From: Pseudonocardia autotrophica
GTDB taxonomy: Bacteria; Actinomycetota; Actinomycetes; Mycobacteriales; Pseudonocardiaceae
DNA length: 64,000 nucleotides
Direction: 5' to 3'
Assembly (NCBI RefSeq): GCF_000717175.1
Contig: NZ_JNYD01000009.1
Location: 124,001-188,000 of the forward strand
Below, one piece after another: positions 5,825 through 15,032 of this stretch. The position numbers and the translations under genes are program-made. How positions within the stretch are numbered: position 1 is the stretch's first letter; every line of letters begins with the position of its first letter. The notes under the pieces were generated by a model, which had not been told where the DNA came from, ran no database searches, and was given only the letters and a program-made list of their open reading frames with translations.

Positions 5825-8128
5825 TCAGCCGGCCGTGACCGTGAGCCGGCCGAGGGTGGCGGCCCGGTCGGGGTGGTCGGCGGGGACGACCGCGGAGGAC
5901 AGCGCCGTCCAGCAGGACGGGCAGCTGTACTGCCGGAACACGACGGGCGCGTCGACGTAGTCGGTCGCCTGCGCGATGATCTGCGGCCCGGCGTCGGTCG
6001 GCGGCCCGTCGTAGACCGCGAGGGCGAGCGGGCCCTCCCCGGTGTCCCCGAGGATCTCGGCGCAGTGCGCGCAGGCGACCGCGGAGCCGACCTCGACGAG
6101 GTTGTCGTCGACCCGCTTGACCGACGACAGGTCCGCCTTGCCACGGGTCTCGCCCGCCACCCGGGACCGGTCGCGCCGGACGCCGCGCAGCCGCTCCCGC
6201 TCGGCCGCCGTCGCCGCCGGGTCGACCCTGCCGTCCGCGAGGACCACGCCGTACACGCCGGTCGCCGCGCCGGCGGTGATCTTCTGCTCGCGCAGGTCCC
6301 GGACGACGGCCTCGGGGTCGCGGGTCAGCGGGTCGCCGTAGCCCCCGCCGCCCTGCCAGGTCATCGCGAAGACCTCGCCGGGCGCCAGGTAGCTCGACGC
6401 GTAGTTCTGCCCGGGCTCCAGCGTGTCGCCGACCTCCTCCAGCGAGGACGGCATCCGGCCGGAGCCGAGCAGTTCCGCCACCCTGCTCTGCCGCGCGACG
6501 ACGTCGAGCCCGCTGTTGCCGGGGTGCCCGCCGGACAGCCCGGCGTTCTGCGCCACCGCCTTGCCCGCGCTCGCGAGCACGAGGCCCATCGGGAGGCTGG
6601 TGCCGTGCGGGGTGATCGCGATCGAGGCGCCGAGCCCGCCGCGGTGCCGCCCGGGCCCGCCGGAGTCCGGCACCTCGCGCCGCCACAGCGTGAGGACGGG
6701 GTAGAGGAACTCGGTCATCTCGACGTCCGGCACCCGGCCCATCGGGATGCAGAACAGGCCGCCGGTGTCGACGCCGTCGGCGTGCGGGCGGGCGCCGTAC
6801 CCGCCGGCCATCGGCTCCATCATGATCGACAGGAACGGGGCGGGCTGCTCGCCGCGCTCGTCCAGCCCGGCGATGACGGCGGTGTCCCACGTGCCGCAGC
6901 AGGTGGCCTGGACGTTCTTGCCCAGCTCCAGGTCCCGGTCGAGCATCTGGGACAGGCACTCGGCGATCAGGCTGCCGGTCAGCCAGGCCGGCCCGATCGG
7001 CCCGCGCCCGACGGCGGCGGGGAAGGTCGCGTTGTTGAGCGTGCCCTCCTCGGTGACCAGGTCGAAGCAGCGCATCAGCCCGCCGGCGGACCACGGGATG
7101 TCGTTGGCCAGGATCGGCAGCAGCGCCAGCATGACGCCGCCGCGCATGCCGGCGTAGGTGCAGTTGATCACGCCGGCCTGCGGGTCCGTGCCCGTGAAGT
7201 CGAAGGTCAGCCGGTCGCCGGTCTTCGTGGTGGTCACCGTGATCTTGTGCAGGTCCCGGTCGCCCTCGTGGGACTGGTCCTGGTACCCGGTGGCGGTCCA
7301 CGAGCCGTCCGGCAACGCGGAGAGCTTGTCCCGCAGGCGGGTCTCGGCGTCGGACATCATCCGCTTCATCACGGCCTTGACCGTGTCCGGCCCGTACTGC
7401 GCGATCAGGGCGTGCAGCCGCTCGGCGCCGACGTTGTTGGCGCCGATCTTGGCCCGCAGGTCCAGCCCGACCAGCATCGGGACGCGGGAGCGGCGCACCC
7501 AGAGGTCGGCGACGTCGCGCTGCAGCCGGCCCTCGCGCACGACCTTGACCGGCGGGGTGGGCAGGGACTCGGAGAAGACGTCCTGCGCCGCCGGGGAGAA
7601 CGAGCCGAGGCCGACGCCGCCGAGGTCGGGCTGGTGGGCGATGGCGCTGGTCCAGGCGAAGAGCTTCCCGTCGTGGAAGACGGGCTGGTAGACGATCACG
7701 TCGTTCTGGTGCAGCCCGCCGCCGACCCACGGGTCGTTGCACAGGAACATGTCGCCGGCCTCGATGCCGGGGTTGTCGGCGCGGTTGCGCAGCGTCCAGT
7801 AGATCGCCAGGTCCACGGCGCCGACGAGCATCGTGTTGTAGAGGCCGACCTGGACCTCCTGGCCCAGCTCGTCCGAGATGGCGAAGTCGAAGTCGTTGGC
7901 GTCGGTGACGATCGGCGAGCCGGACATGCGCTTGAGCGCCTCACCCATCTCGTCGGTCACCGACCAGAGCCGGTGCCGGATGACCTCGTAGGTGAGCGGG
8001 TCGAGGGCGTCGATCTGCTCCTGGGTCACGCTGTGGACCGGGAGCGACGACGGCAGCGAGCGGGCCAGCTCGTCGGGGTCGACGGGGCGGCTGGAGAAGG
8101 CCTCCGAGCCGGGGATCGGCATGGTCAT
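5825..8128 (-). CDS. HyuB-type subunit (acetone/acetophenone carboxylase or hydantoinase B family) with C-terminal Cys-pair domain
   Basis: A 767-residue cytoplasmic protein of the HyuB/AcxA family; partners of this family use ATP to activate a substrate for carboxylation or ring opening. Residues about 35-600 contain typical segments: LTYEVIRHRLWSVTDEMGEA, LCNDPWVGGGLHQNDV, FDFTGTDPQ and SGGHPGNSG. The last 130 residues add a domain with CAHC and CPSC pairs, resembling the zinc-binding gamma subunit of acetone carboxylase fused in cis. The ATG at 8128 follows the HyuA stop after one base with AGGAG upstream. It is the second gene of an operon with HyuA. A carboxylase is favoured over a plain hydantoinase because of the zinc-like domain, but the substrate is not evident. 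Confidence 0.85.
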   Translation of the reverse strand: MTMPIPGSEAFSSRPVDPDELARSLPSSLPVHSVTQEQIDALDPLTYEVIRHRLWSVTDEMGEALKRMSGSPIVTDANDFDFAISDELGQEVQVGLYNTMLVGAVDLAIYWTLRNRADNPGIEAGDMFLCNDPWVGGGLHQNDVIVYQPVFHDGKLFAWTSAIAHQPDLGGVGLGSFSPAAQDVFSESLPTPPVKVVREGRLQRDVADLWVRRSRVPMLVGLDLRAKIGANNVGAERLHALIAQYGPDTVKAVMKRMMSDAETRLRDKLSALPDGSWTATGYQDQSHEGDRDLHKITVTTTKTGDRLTFDFTGTDPQAGVINCTYAGMRGGVMLALLPILANDIPWSAGGLMRCFDLVTEEGTLNNATFPAAVGRGPIGPAWLTGSLIAECLSQMLDRDLELGKNVQATCCGTWDTAVIAGLDERGEQPAPFLSIMMEPMAGGYGARPHADGVDTGGLFCIPMGRVPDVEMTEFLYPVLTLWRREVPDSGGPGRHRGGLGASIAITPHGTSLPMGLVLASAGKAVAQNAGLSGGHPGNSGLDVVARQSRVAELLGSGRMPSSLEEVGDTLEPGQNYASSYLAPGEVFAMTWQGGGGYGDPLTRDPEAVVRDLREQKITAGAATGVYGVVLADGRVDPAATAAERERLRGVRRDRSRVAGETRGKADLSSVKRVDDNLVEVGSAVACAHCAEILGDTGEGPLALAVYDGPPTDAGPQIIAQATDYVDAPVVFRQYSCPSCWTALSSAVVPADHPDRAATLGRLTVTAG

Positions 8129-8129
8129 C

Positions 8130-10226
8130 TCAAGCACTCCTGCGGATGGTGAGGTTGCCGAGGTGGTCGACGGTGCCCGTTGTCCCGCCCGGGACGACGA
8201 CGGTGGTCGTCGGCACCTCGACGATCGCCGGGCCGGTCAGGACGTGGCCGGCGCGCAGCGCGGCGTAGTCGTGGACGGGGGTGTCGACGTAGCCGAGGCG
8301 GGCGTCGAGCTGCACGGGCCGAGTCGTGAACGGGATCGCTTCTCCCTGTGCCGCCGGCACTTCCGGCAGCTCCGGGCTGAACGGGAGCACCCCCACAGCC
8401 CGGACCCGGAAGGTGATCGCCTGGATGCCGGCCTCGCGGAACCCGGCGTCCTTGCCGAACAGCTCGGCGTAGCGCTTCTCGAACGCCGCCGCGGCGGCCT
8501 CGACCTCGGGCATGCCCAGCGGACCGTTCGCCACCGGAGCCGTGACCTCGGCGAGCTGCATCGAGTACCGCATGTCGATCTCGCGGAACAGCTCGACCTT
8601 CTCGAAGGTCACGCCCTGCCGCTCCAGACCCTCGCGGACCCGGCTCTCCAGCTCGGCGAAGTTGCGTTCGGCCCGCTGCGGGTCGAAGGGCACGACGGTC
8701 GGGTCGGAGAGCTCGGCCGCCAGCACGATGTCCGACGAGGCCAGCCCGAACGCGGAGAAGGCCGACGCCACGGGCCCGAGCGGGACCACGACCTCGTCGC
8801 AGCCCACCTCGGCGGCGTACCCGGCGCAGTGCGCGGGGCCCGCCCCGCCGAAGGCGTAGAGCACGAAGTCGCGCGGGTCGTGCCCGGCCTCGACGACCGT
8901 CTTGCGCAGCAGGTCGCCGGTCTGTGCGTTCTGCACCGTGTAGATCGCCGCCGCGGCCTCCTCGACGGTCAGCCCGAGCGGCTTGGCGATCTGGGTGTCG
9001 ATGGCCTGCCGGGCGAGGTCCAGCGAGAGCGGCTTGCGCCCGCCGAGCAGACCCCGCTCCGGGAGGATGCCGAGCACGAGGTTCGCGTCCGTGTTGGTGG
9101 GCTCGGTGCCGCCGTTGCCGTAGCAGGCGGGACCGGGGACGGCCTGGGCGCTGCGCGGGCCGATCCGCAGGTTGCCGCCGGCGTCGAGCCAGGCGATGGC
9201 GCCGCCGCCGGAGCCGATCGCGTCGACGCGCAGCGTGGGGACGTTGATCGGGTGGTGGTTGATCACCGTGGTCGTGTCGCGGACGGGCTCGCCGTCCACG
9301 ACCAGGCCGGCGAGGAAGGTCGTGCCGCCGACGTCCGTGGAGATGATGTTGCGGTGGCCGAGCTGGCGGCCCAGGGCCACCGACCCGACGACGCCGCCGG
9401 TGAGCACGGACCCGACGGTGCTGATCGCCGCCGCCGGTGCCTCCTTGGCGGCCACGGCGCCGCCGTTGGACTGCATGACGAGCAGCGGACCGGTGAGGCC
9501 GTTGTCCCGCAGCGACGACTCCAGCGTGCCGAGGTAGTCCCGCAGGCCGGGCCCGATCTGCGTGCTCATGATCGTGGTGGCGTTGCGGGAGAACTCCCGG
9601 ATCCGGGGGCTGACCTCGGACGACAGCGCGACGAAGACCTCCGGGTCCGCCTCCGCGATCAGCTCGCGCAGCCGGCGCTCGTGCACCGGGTTGCGGAAGG
9701 ACCACAGCAGGGAGACGGCGATCGCGCGCCCCCCGTCCGCCAGCAGGGCCCGGATCGCGGCGCGCGCCTCGTCCTCGTCGAGCCCGACGACCACGGCGCC
9801 GTCGCGGTCGATCCGCTCGGTCACCTCGAGGGCGTGCCGCTTCGGCAGCAGCGCGTGGTCCTTGTTCTGCCCGAGGACGTGCTGCAGCTCGTGCGGGGAG
9901 CGGCCGAGGTACCGGCCCTCGACGTTCATGATGAAGATCGAGTCCCGGTGGCCCTTGGTGGTGAGGAACCCGACCGGAGGCACGTTGCCCATGACCAGGG
10001 CGTTGAGCGACGACGTCGTCCCGTGCGCGATGTGGTGGGTCTCCGCCAGCATCTCGGGCAGCGGTTTCCCGAGCTGGTCGGCCAGCAGCCGCAGGACGTC
10101 GAGGACGCCCTGCGAGTAGTCCGGCGGGGTGGACGGGGACTTCGCGGCGAGCACGGTCCCGGCGTCGTCGTCGAGCACGGCGTCGGTGAACGTGCCGCCC
10201 ACGTCCACGCCGATGACATAGGCCAT
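8130..10226 (-). CDS. HyuA-type ATP-dependent subunit (acetone/acetophenone carboxylase beta or hydantoinase A family)
   Basis: A 698-residue protein of the HyuA/AcxB family with an actin-like ATPase fold. YVIGVDVGGTFTDAVL is the N-terminal phosphate-binding motif, HGTTSSLNALVMG and GSVLTGGVVGSV follow, IISTDVGGTTFLAGLVVDGE is the second phosphate motif, and VLYAFGGAGPAHCAGYA closes the ATPase core. The family phosphorylates the substrate or an intermediate to drive carboxylation or lactam/hydantoin hydrolysis. The start at 10226 has AAGGAG and gives an immediate MAYVIGVDVGGT. First gene of the operon with HyuB, divergent from the monooxygenase operon across a 145-bp operator region. Confidence 0.88.
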   Translation of the reverse strand: MAYVIGVDVGGTFTDAVLDDDAGTVLAAKSPSTPPDYSQGVLDVLRLLADQLGKPLPEMLAETHHIAHGTTSSLNALVMGNVPPVGFLTTKGHRDSIFIMNVEGRYLGRSPHELQHVLGQNKDHALLPKRHALEVTERIDRDGAVVVGLDEDEARAAIRALLADGGRAIAVSLLWSFRNPVHERRLRELIAEADPEVFVALSSEVSPRIREFSRNATTIMSTQIGPGLRDYLGTLESSLRDNGLTGPLLVMQSNGGAVAAKEAPAAAISTVGSVLTGGVVGSVALGRQLGHRNIISTDVGGTTFLAGLVVDGEPVRDTTTVINHHPINVPTLRVDAIGSGGGAIAWLDAGGNLRIGPRSAQAVPGPACYGNGGTEPTNTDANLVLGILPERGLLGGRKPLSLDLARQAIDTQIAKPLGLTVEEAAAAIYTVQNAQTGDLLRKTVVEAGHDPRDFVLYAFGGAGPAHCAGYAAEVGCDEVVVPLGPVASAFSAFGLASSDIVLAAELSDPTVVPFDPQRAERNFAELESRVREGLERQGVTFEKVELFREIDMRYSMQLAEVTAPVANGPLGMPEVEAAAAAFEKRYAELFGKDAGFREAGIQAITFRVRAVGVLPFSPELPEVPAAQGEAIPFTTRPVQLDARLGYVDTPVHDYAALRAGHVLTGPAIVEVPTTTVVVPGGTTGTVDHLGNLTIRRSA

Positions 10227-10266
10227 GGCTGGCGCTCCTTCGCGCAGGGGTGGCTGACGGATGCGT

Positions 10267-10336
10267 AGACTATTCAACACATCCGACGGTAGTCAACCTT
10301 GACTTCTCCGGCTTCTATGTCGTCGAATAGTCGACG
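10267..10336. promoter_or_regulatory. Divergent promoter/operator region with palindromes
   Basis: Contains AGTCAACCTTGACT (10291-10304, perfect 6-bp arms) and CGTCGAATAGTCGACG (10321-10336, 6-bp arms). On the minus strand TTGACT (10296-10291), an 18-base spacer and TAGTCT (10272-10267) form a good promoter for hyuA. The palindromes are likely operators for the TetR regulator encoded at 14260; related sequence occurs before the VOC gene at 15.03 kb. Confidence 0.55.
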
Positions 10337-10371
10337 GCAAAGTCAAAGAAGCTGGTACGGAGAGGGAGCAG

Positions 10372-11868
10372 ATGCAGCCACGTCGCGTCGCGGTGCTGGG
10401 CGGAGGGCCGGGCGGGCTCTACGCCGCCCGCCTGCTCAAGCTCGCGGATCCGTCCTGCGAGGTCGTCGTGCACGAGCAGGGCGAGCCCGACACCACCTTC
10501 GGTTTCGGCGTGGGGCTCGCCGCCGGCACGCAGCGCAAGCTCGAGGCCGCCGACCCGGACACGCTGCGGGACCTCGTGGCCGCGGGCCTGCGGCACGACA
10601 TGACGATGCAGGTCGGGCCGCACACGACCCGGGTGCGCAACGACCGGCTGATCGGCATCGCGCGCACCGAGCTGCTCGCCGTGCTGCAGCGGCACGCGGA
10701 GAAGGCCGGCGTGGTGCTGGAGTTCGGCACGCGCGTGACCGCCGGGGAGCTCGACGCGGACGTGGTGGTCGCCGCGGACGGCGTCAGCAGCGCGACCCGC
10801 GAGAACGGGCCGTTCGGCGGGCGGATCGAGGTCGGCCGGGGCCTCTACCTGTGGTGCGGCACCGACTTCGCCCTCGACGACGCCGTCTTCGCGCCGGTGG
10901 AGACCGAGCACGGGGTGTTCGTCACGCACGCCTACCCCTACTCCGGCGGGCGCAGCACCTTCCTCGTCGAGACGGACGAGGAGACCTGGCGGCGGGCCGG
11001 CTTCGACGCGTCCACGCAGGCCACCAAGTTCGACGCCTCGGACGAGACCTCGCTGCGTTACCTCCGGGAGGTCTTCGCCGAGCAGCTGCGCGGGCACGCG
11101 CTGATCGGCAACCGGACGCGCTGGCTGCGCTTCCGCACCGTCTGCTGCGACCGCTGGTCGGCGGGGAACACCGTGCTGCTGGGCGACGCCGCGCACACCG
11201 CGCACTTCTCCATCGGCTCGGGCACGAAGCTGGCGATGGAGGACGCGATCGGCCTGGTCGAGGCGCTGCGCGCCGAGCCGGACCGGGATGCGGCGTTCGC
11301 GCGCTACGAGGCGGTGCGCCGGCCCGCCGTCGAGCGGCTGCAGGAGCTCGCCCGGCGCAGCCAGCTGTGGTGGGAGTCCTTCCCCGCCCGGCTGCACCTG
11401 CCCGTCGAACGGCTGATGGTCGCCTACATGTCCCGGGCCGGGAACGTGCCGCTGGACCGGTTCGCGCAGACCAGCCCGGACGTCGTCGGCGCGGCGCTGG
11501 AGCAGTACGCCGGCGAGCCCGCCGACGTCGCTCCCGAGGGCATCACCTCCTGGGTCCTCGACCACCCGCCGGCCCGCCACCGCGCCGCCGACCTCGTCCC
11601 GCTGCGCGCCGCGCTCGACGACCCGTGGTCCGCGGCCGGGGACGCGCTCGTCGCGCAGGCGCGGGGCACGGCCGGGGTCCGGCTCACCGGACCGCCCGAC
11701 CGCCCTGCGCTGCTGACCCGCCTGGACCTGGCCGAGCGGATCGGTCTCGAGGCCGGCGTGCCGACGGCGGTGGAGGGACCGGCCGCGCTGCGCGACGATC
11801 TGGCGGCCGGGCTGGTCAGCGGACGCACCGACCGGGTGGTGCTCACCGACGTACAGGAGACGCCATGA
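10372..11868 (+). CDS. FAD-dependent aromatic (aryl-CoA-type) monooxygenase with vestigial C-terminal domain
   Basis: A 498-residue flavoprotein. VAVLGGGPGGLYAARLL is the FAD-binding Rossmann motif and LLGDAAHTAHFSIGSGTKLA is the second FAD motif. The latter style is typical of salicylyl-CoA 5-hydroxylase and the monooxygenase half of anthraniloyl-CoA monooxygenase. Those enzymes can carry a C-terminal old-yellow-enzyme barrel. Here only about 60 residues at the end (LAERIGLEAGVPTAVEGPAA and AAGLVSGRTDRVVL) recall the last turns of such a barrel. It probably hydroxylates the aryl substrate, perhaps after CoA activation by the ligase encoded next. Shine-Dalgarno GAGAGGGAG precedes ATG 10372, and the stop overlaps the ligase start (ATGA). 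Confidence 0.82.
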   Translation: MQPRRVAVLGGGPGGLYAARLLKLADPSCEVVVHEQGEPDTTFGFGVGLAAGTQRKLEAADPDTLRDLVAAGLRHDMTMQVGPHTTRVRNDRLIGIARTELLAVLQRHAEKAGVVLEFGTRVTAGELDADVVVAADGVSSATRENGPFGGRIEVGRGLYLWCGTDFALDDAVFAPVETEHGVFVTHAYPYSGGRSTFLVETDEETWRRAGFDASTQATKFDASDETSLRYLREVFAEQLRGHALIGNRTRWLRFRTVCCDRWSAGNTVLLGDAAHTAHFSIGSGTKLAMEDAIGLVEALRAEPDRDAAFARYEAVRRPAVERLQELARRSQLWWESFPARLHLPVERLMVAYMSRAGNVPLDRFAQTSPDVVGAALEQYAGEPADVAPEGITSWVLDHPPARHRAADLVPLRAALDDPWSAAGDALVAQARGTAGVRLTGPPDRPALLTRLDLAERIGLEAGVPTAVEGPAALRDDLAAGLVSGRTDRVVLTDVQETP

Positions 11869-13508
11869 CCCTCGCCCAGGCCCCTCTGGTCCCGTACCCC
11901 GAGGCCGACGTCCGCGCCTACCGCGAGGCCGGGCTGTGGGGCACCGCCCCGATCGCCACCGAGTTCCACCGGGTGGCCCTCGCCCACCCGGACCGGGAGG
12001 CCGTCGTCGCCCTCGACGGCCGGCTGACCTACCGCGCGCTCGACGAGCGCACCGACCGGCTCGCCGCCGGGCTCGCCGGGCTCGGGCTGCGGCCCGGCGA
12101 CCCGGTGCTGTTCCAGGTCACGAACCGGCTCGACGCCGTCGTCGCCTGGTACGGGGTGCTGAAGGCCGGGCTGGTCCCGGTCGCCACCCTGGCCGCGCAC
12201 CGCGGACACGAGATCGGCGAGATCAGCCGCCGCGTCGGGGCGGTCGCGCACCTGGTCGAGGCGGGGACGCGCGGCTTCGACCTGGTCGGCTTCGCCGAGG
12301 AGCAGCGGGCGGGGCACCCGACGTTGCGGCACGTCCTGGTCGTCGGCGACGACCCGCGCGGCGTGGCGCTGTCGACCCTCGGCGCCGACGTCGACGGGGA
12401 GTCCGCCCGGGCGCTCGTCGAGCGGGTGCAGGCCGACCTGGAGCCCGACGCCGTCGCGGCCTTCCAGCTCTCCGGCGGCACCACCGGAGTGCCCAAGGTG
12501 ATCCCGCGGCTGCACGCCGAGTACTGGTACAACGCCGTGGAGTACGCGCGGTCCTGGGGTTGGACCGCAGACACCCGCGTCGCGCACCTGATCCCGATCA
12601 TCCACAACGCCGGGATCGTCTGCGCGGTCCACGGCCCGCACAGCGTCGGCGCCTGCCTGGTCCTCGGCACGCCCGACCTCGACGAGTCGTTGCCGCTGAT
12701 GGCGCCCGAGGGCGCGACGCACGTGCTGCTCGGGCACGGGCACTACCGGGCCGCCGAGCACCCGGACTTCCCCGCGGCCGTCGCGGCCGTGACCCAGGTC
12801 GTGCTGTCCGGCAGCAAGGTCCCGCCCGCCCTGTTCGACGGCCTGGAGGACCGCGGGCTCTGGTCGGGGCAGCTGTTCGGGATGGGCGAGGGGCTGTTCC
12901 TCACCACCCGGCCGGGCGCGCCCCGGGAGGCCCGCGCCACGACCGTCGGCACCCCGCTGTCCGCGCACGACGAGGTGCGGATCCTCGAACCGGGGACGGA
13001 GGACGAGGTCCCGCCCGGCGAGGTCGGCGAGCTGTGCTGTCGCGGGCCCTACACCCTGCGCGGCTACTTCGACGCCCCGGAGCACAACGCCCGCGCCTTC
13101 ACGAGCGACGGGTTCTACCGCACCGGCGACCTGGCCGCGCTGGTCGAGATCGAGGGGCAGCGGCACGTCTCGATCGAGGGCCGGATCAAGGACCTCATCA
13201 ACCGCGGCGGCGAGAAGATCAACGCCGAGGAGGTGGAGCTGCTGCTGCTCCGCCACCCGCGGATCACCGGCGCGGCCGTGGTCGCCATGCCGGACCCCCG
13301 GCTCGGCGAGCGGACGTGCGCGTACGTGGTGGTCGAGGGGCCCGACCTGACCCTGCCCGAGGTGCAGGAGCACTTCGCCGGGCTGGGCGTCGCCAAGTTC
13401 AAGTGGCCGGAGCGGATCGAGCACCTCGCCGAGATCCCGCGGACGCTCGTGGGCAAGACCGACAAGAAGGCCCTGGCGGCCGACATCGCTTCCAAGGTGG
13501 GTACATGA
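11865..13508 (+). CDS. Aryl-acid AMP/CoA ligase of the EntE/DhbE type
   Basis: A 547-residue adenylate-forming enzyme. The P-loop region AFQLSGGTTGVPKVIPRLHA, GPYTLRGYFDAPEHNARAF, FYRTGDL and IKDLINRGGEKINAEEVELL match the 2,3-dihydroxybenzoate/salicylate-activating ligases closely, and VGKTDKKAL carries the C-terminal catalytic Lys. It should activate a benzoate-like acid as acyl-AMP and then acyl-CoA. No siderophore NRPS or isochorismatase gene is nearby, so a catabolic role (salicylate, anthranilate or a relative) together with the adjacent monooxygenase is favoured. The start overlaps the monooxygenase stop and the stop overlaps the next start, so the four genes are one tightly coupled operon. 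Confidence 0.87.
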   Translation: MTLAQAPLVPYPEADVRAYREAGLWGTAPIATEFHRVALAHPDREAVVALDGRLTYRALDERTDRLAAGLAGLGLRPGDPVLFQVTNRLDAVVAWYGVLKAGLVPVATLAAHRGHEIGEISRRVGAVAHLVEAGTRGFDLVGFAEEQRAGHPTLRHVLVVGDDPRGVALSTLGADVDGESARALVERVQADLEPDAVAAFQLSGGTTGVPKVIPRLHAEYWYNAVEYARSWGWTADTRVAHLIPIIHNAGIVCAVHGPHSVGACLVLGTPDLDESLPLMAPEGATHVLLGHGHYRAAEHPDFPAAVAAVTQVVLSGSKVPPALFDGLEDRGLWSGQLFGMGEGLFLTTRPGAPREARATTVGTPLSAHDEVRILEPGTEDEVPPGEVGELCCRGPYTLRGYFDAPEHNARAFTSDGFYRTGDLAALVEIEGQRHVSIEGRIKDLINRGGEKINAEEVELLLLRHPRITGAAVVAMPDPRLGERTCAYVVVEGPDLTLPEVQEHFAGLGVAKFKWPERIEHLAEIPRTLVGKTDKKALAADIASKVGT

Positions 13509-14263
13509 AGAGGATCGGGCTGGTCGTCCCCAGCTCCAACGTGACCGTCGAGACCGAGATCCCCGCCCTGCTCGCCCGGCACCCCGAGCGGTTCTCCTTC
13601 CACTCCAGCCGGATGCGGATGCACCAGGTGTCGCCGGAGGAGCTCAGGGCGATGAACGCGCAGCGCGAGCGGTGCGTCGACGAGCTGGCCGACGCCCGCG
13701 TCGACGCCCTGCTCTACGCCTGCCTCGTCGCACTGATGGCGCAGGGGCCGGGGGAGCACCAGCGCGTCGAGAAGGAGGTGCGCGCGCAGATCGACGCCGT
13801 GGTCCTGTCCAGCGCGGGCGCCCTGGTCGAGGGGCTGCAGGCGCTGGGCGCGCGGCGGATCGCGCTGGTCACGCCGTACCTGAGGCCCCTGGCCGAGCAG
13901 GTCGTCGCGTACCTCGAGGCGGAGGGGTTCGCCGTCGTCGACTGGGTGGCCCTCGAGGTGGGGGACAACGCCGAGGTCGGCTGCATCCCCGGCGACCGGG
14001 TGCTCGGCGCGGCCCGCGGGCTGGACCTGACCGGTGCGGACGCCCTGGTGATCTCCGCCTGCGTGCAGATGCCGTCGCTGGACCTCGTCGCGCCCGCCGA
14101 GGAGGAGTTCGGGCTGCCGGTGCTGTCCGCGGCCACCGCCGGGGCGTACGCGCTGCTGCGCGGGCTCGGCCTCGATCCGGTGCTTCCCGGGGCGGGGAGC
14201 CTGCTCGCCGGGGCCGGTCGGTCGGCTGCGCCCGCTCCGGCGCCACCTACCATCGGCGCATGA
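13505..14263 (+). CDS. Maleate isomerase / Asp-Glu racemase superfamily protein
   Basis: This 252-residue protein has the two catalytic cysteines of maleate cis-trans isomerase and arylmalonate decarboxylase relatives: Cys73 in YACLVALMAQGPG and Cys186 in ISACVQMPSLDL. The N-terminus IGLVVPSSNVTVETEIP is the conserved substrate-binding Asn segment. Maleate isomerase ends nicotinate-type pathways by making fumarate, so its presence suggests that ring cleavage here yields a maleate-like C4 acid. Start and stop overlap both neighbours by 4 bp (ATGA). The last 20 residues are low-complexity Ala/Pro. A related isomerase or decarboxylase activity is possible. Confidence 0.82.
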   Translation: MKRIGLVVPSSNVTVETEIPALLARHPERFSFHSSRMRMHQVSPEELRAMNAQRERCVDELADARVDALLYACLVALMAQGPGEHQRVEKEVRAQIDAVVLSSAGALVEGLQALGARRIALVTPYLRPLAEQVVAYLEAEGFAVVDWVALEVGDNAEVGCIPGDRVLGAARGLDLTGADALVISACVQMPSLDLVAPAEEEFGLPVLSAATAGAYALLRGLGLDPVLPGAGSLLAGAGRSAAPAPAPPTIGA

Positions 14264-14970
14264 GCGAACCGGGGGCGGGCCGGAAGGGCGGGCGGGCCGG
14301 CACGGCCCGGCGCGAGCTGGTCGAGAACGAGCTCTACGAGCACGCCACCCGGCTCTTCGCCGAGCGCGGCTTCGCCGGCACGAGCCTGCAGGACATCGCC
14401 GACGCCCTCGGCATCACCCGGCCCGCGCTCTACTACTACGTCAAGAGCAAGGACGAGCTGCTGGCCAAGCTCGTCACCGAGGTCACCAACGGCCCGCTGG
14501 ACGAGCTGAACGCGCTCGTCGAGCGGGACGAGGACCCGGTGCGGCGGCTGCGCGGGATCGTCGAGGTGATCGTCGGGAGGCGGACCACACAGCCCGCGCG
14601 GTTCCGGCTGCTCATCCGCTCCGAGGCCGAGCTCCCGGCCGAGCTGACCACGGCCTACGACGAGAGCCGCCGCGCGGTGCTCAAGGTCATCGCCGGGGTG
14701 GTCGACGACGGCGTCCGCGCGGGCCGCTTCCGGCCCGTCGACGCCCGGGTCGCGGCGCTGGGCGTGCTCGGCATGTGCAACTGGGTCGCCTGGTGGTTCC
14801 ATCCCGGCGGCAGGGACACCGCCGCGAGCGTGACCGACCAGCTCGCGGACATGGCCGTCGCCGCTCTGGTCCGTCCCGACGGCCAGGCCCCCGAGGCCGA
14901 GGGGCCGGCGGCGGCCCTGAAGTTGTTGCGCCAGGACCTCGACCACCTGGAGCGCATCCTCGATCTCTGA
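14260..14970 (+). CDS. TetR-family regulator of the aromatic cluster
   Basis: A 236-residue repressor. The N-terminal helix-turn-helix lies at about residues 25-65 (LFAERGFAGTSLQDIADALG then ITRPALYYYVKSKDELL). The C-terminal ligand domain is of the type that often binds acyl-CoA or aromatic ligands. It is the last gene of the monooxygenase operon and probably represses it, the divergent hyuAB operon and the VOC operon through the palindromes at 10.3 and 15.03 kb. The start overlaps the isomerase stop. Confidence 0.88.
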   Translation: MSEPGAGRKGGRAGTARRELVENELYEHATRLFAERGFAGTSLQDIADALGITRPALYYYVKSKDELLAKLVTEVTNGPLDELNALVERDEDPVRRLRGIVEVIVGRRTTQPARFRLLIRSEAELPAELTTAYDESRRAVLKVIAGVVDDGVRAGRFRPVDARVAALGVLGMCNWVAWWFHPGGRDTAASVTDQLADMAVAALVRPDGQAPEAEGPAAALKLLRQDLDHLERILDL

Positions 14971-14985
14971 TCCCGCCGGTCCCAC

Positions 14986-15014
14986 GGGCCCCTCCGTCGC
15001 AGGTGGAGGAGCCC
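14986..15014 (+). terminator. Candidate hairpin terminator after the TetR gene
   Basis: GGGCCCCTCC (14986-14995) pairs with GGAGGAGCCC (15005-15014) with one mismatch, followed by TTCCTGT. It lies 16 bases past the TetR stop and separates the two transcription units. Confidence 0.55.
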
Positions 15015-15032
15015 TTCCTGTGTCCGAGGCCG

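Noticed and set aside
2269..10268. Long plus-strand frames at 2269-4647, 5873-8152 and 7992-10268
   Set aside because: They lie antisense to the LinD-like, HyuB and HyuA genes, lack ribosome sites and have Arg/Gly/Val-rich composition without motifs.
11865..13508. EntE-like ligase as part of a siderophore cluster
   Set aside because: No isochorismate synthase, isochorismatase, NRPS or iron-box-like site nearby; it is overlapped by catabolic genes.
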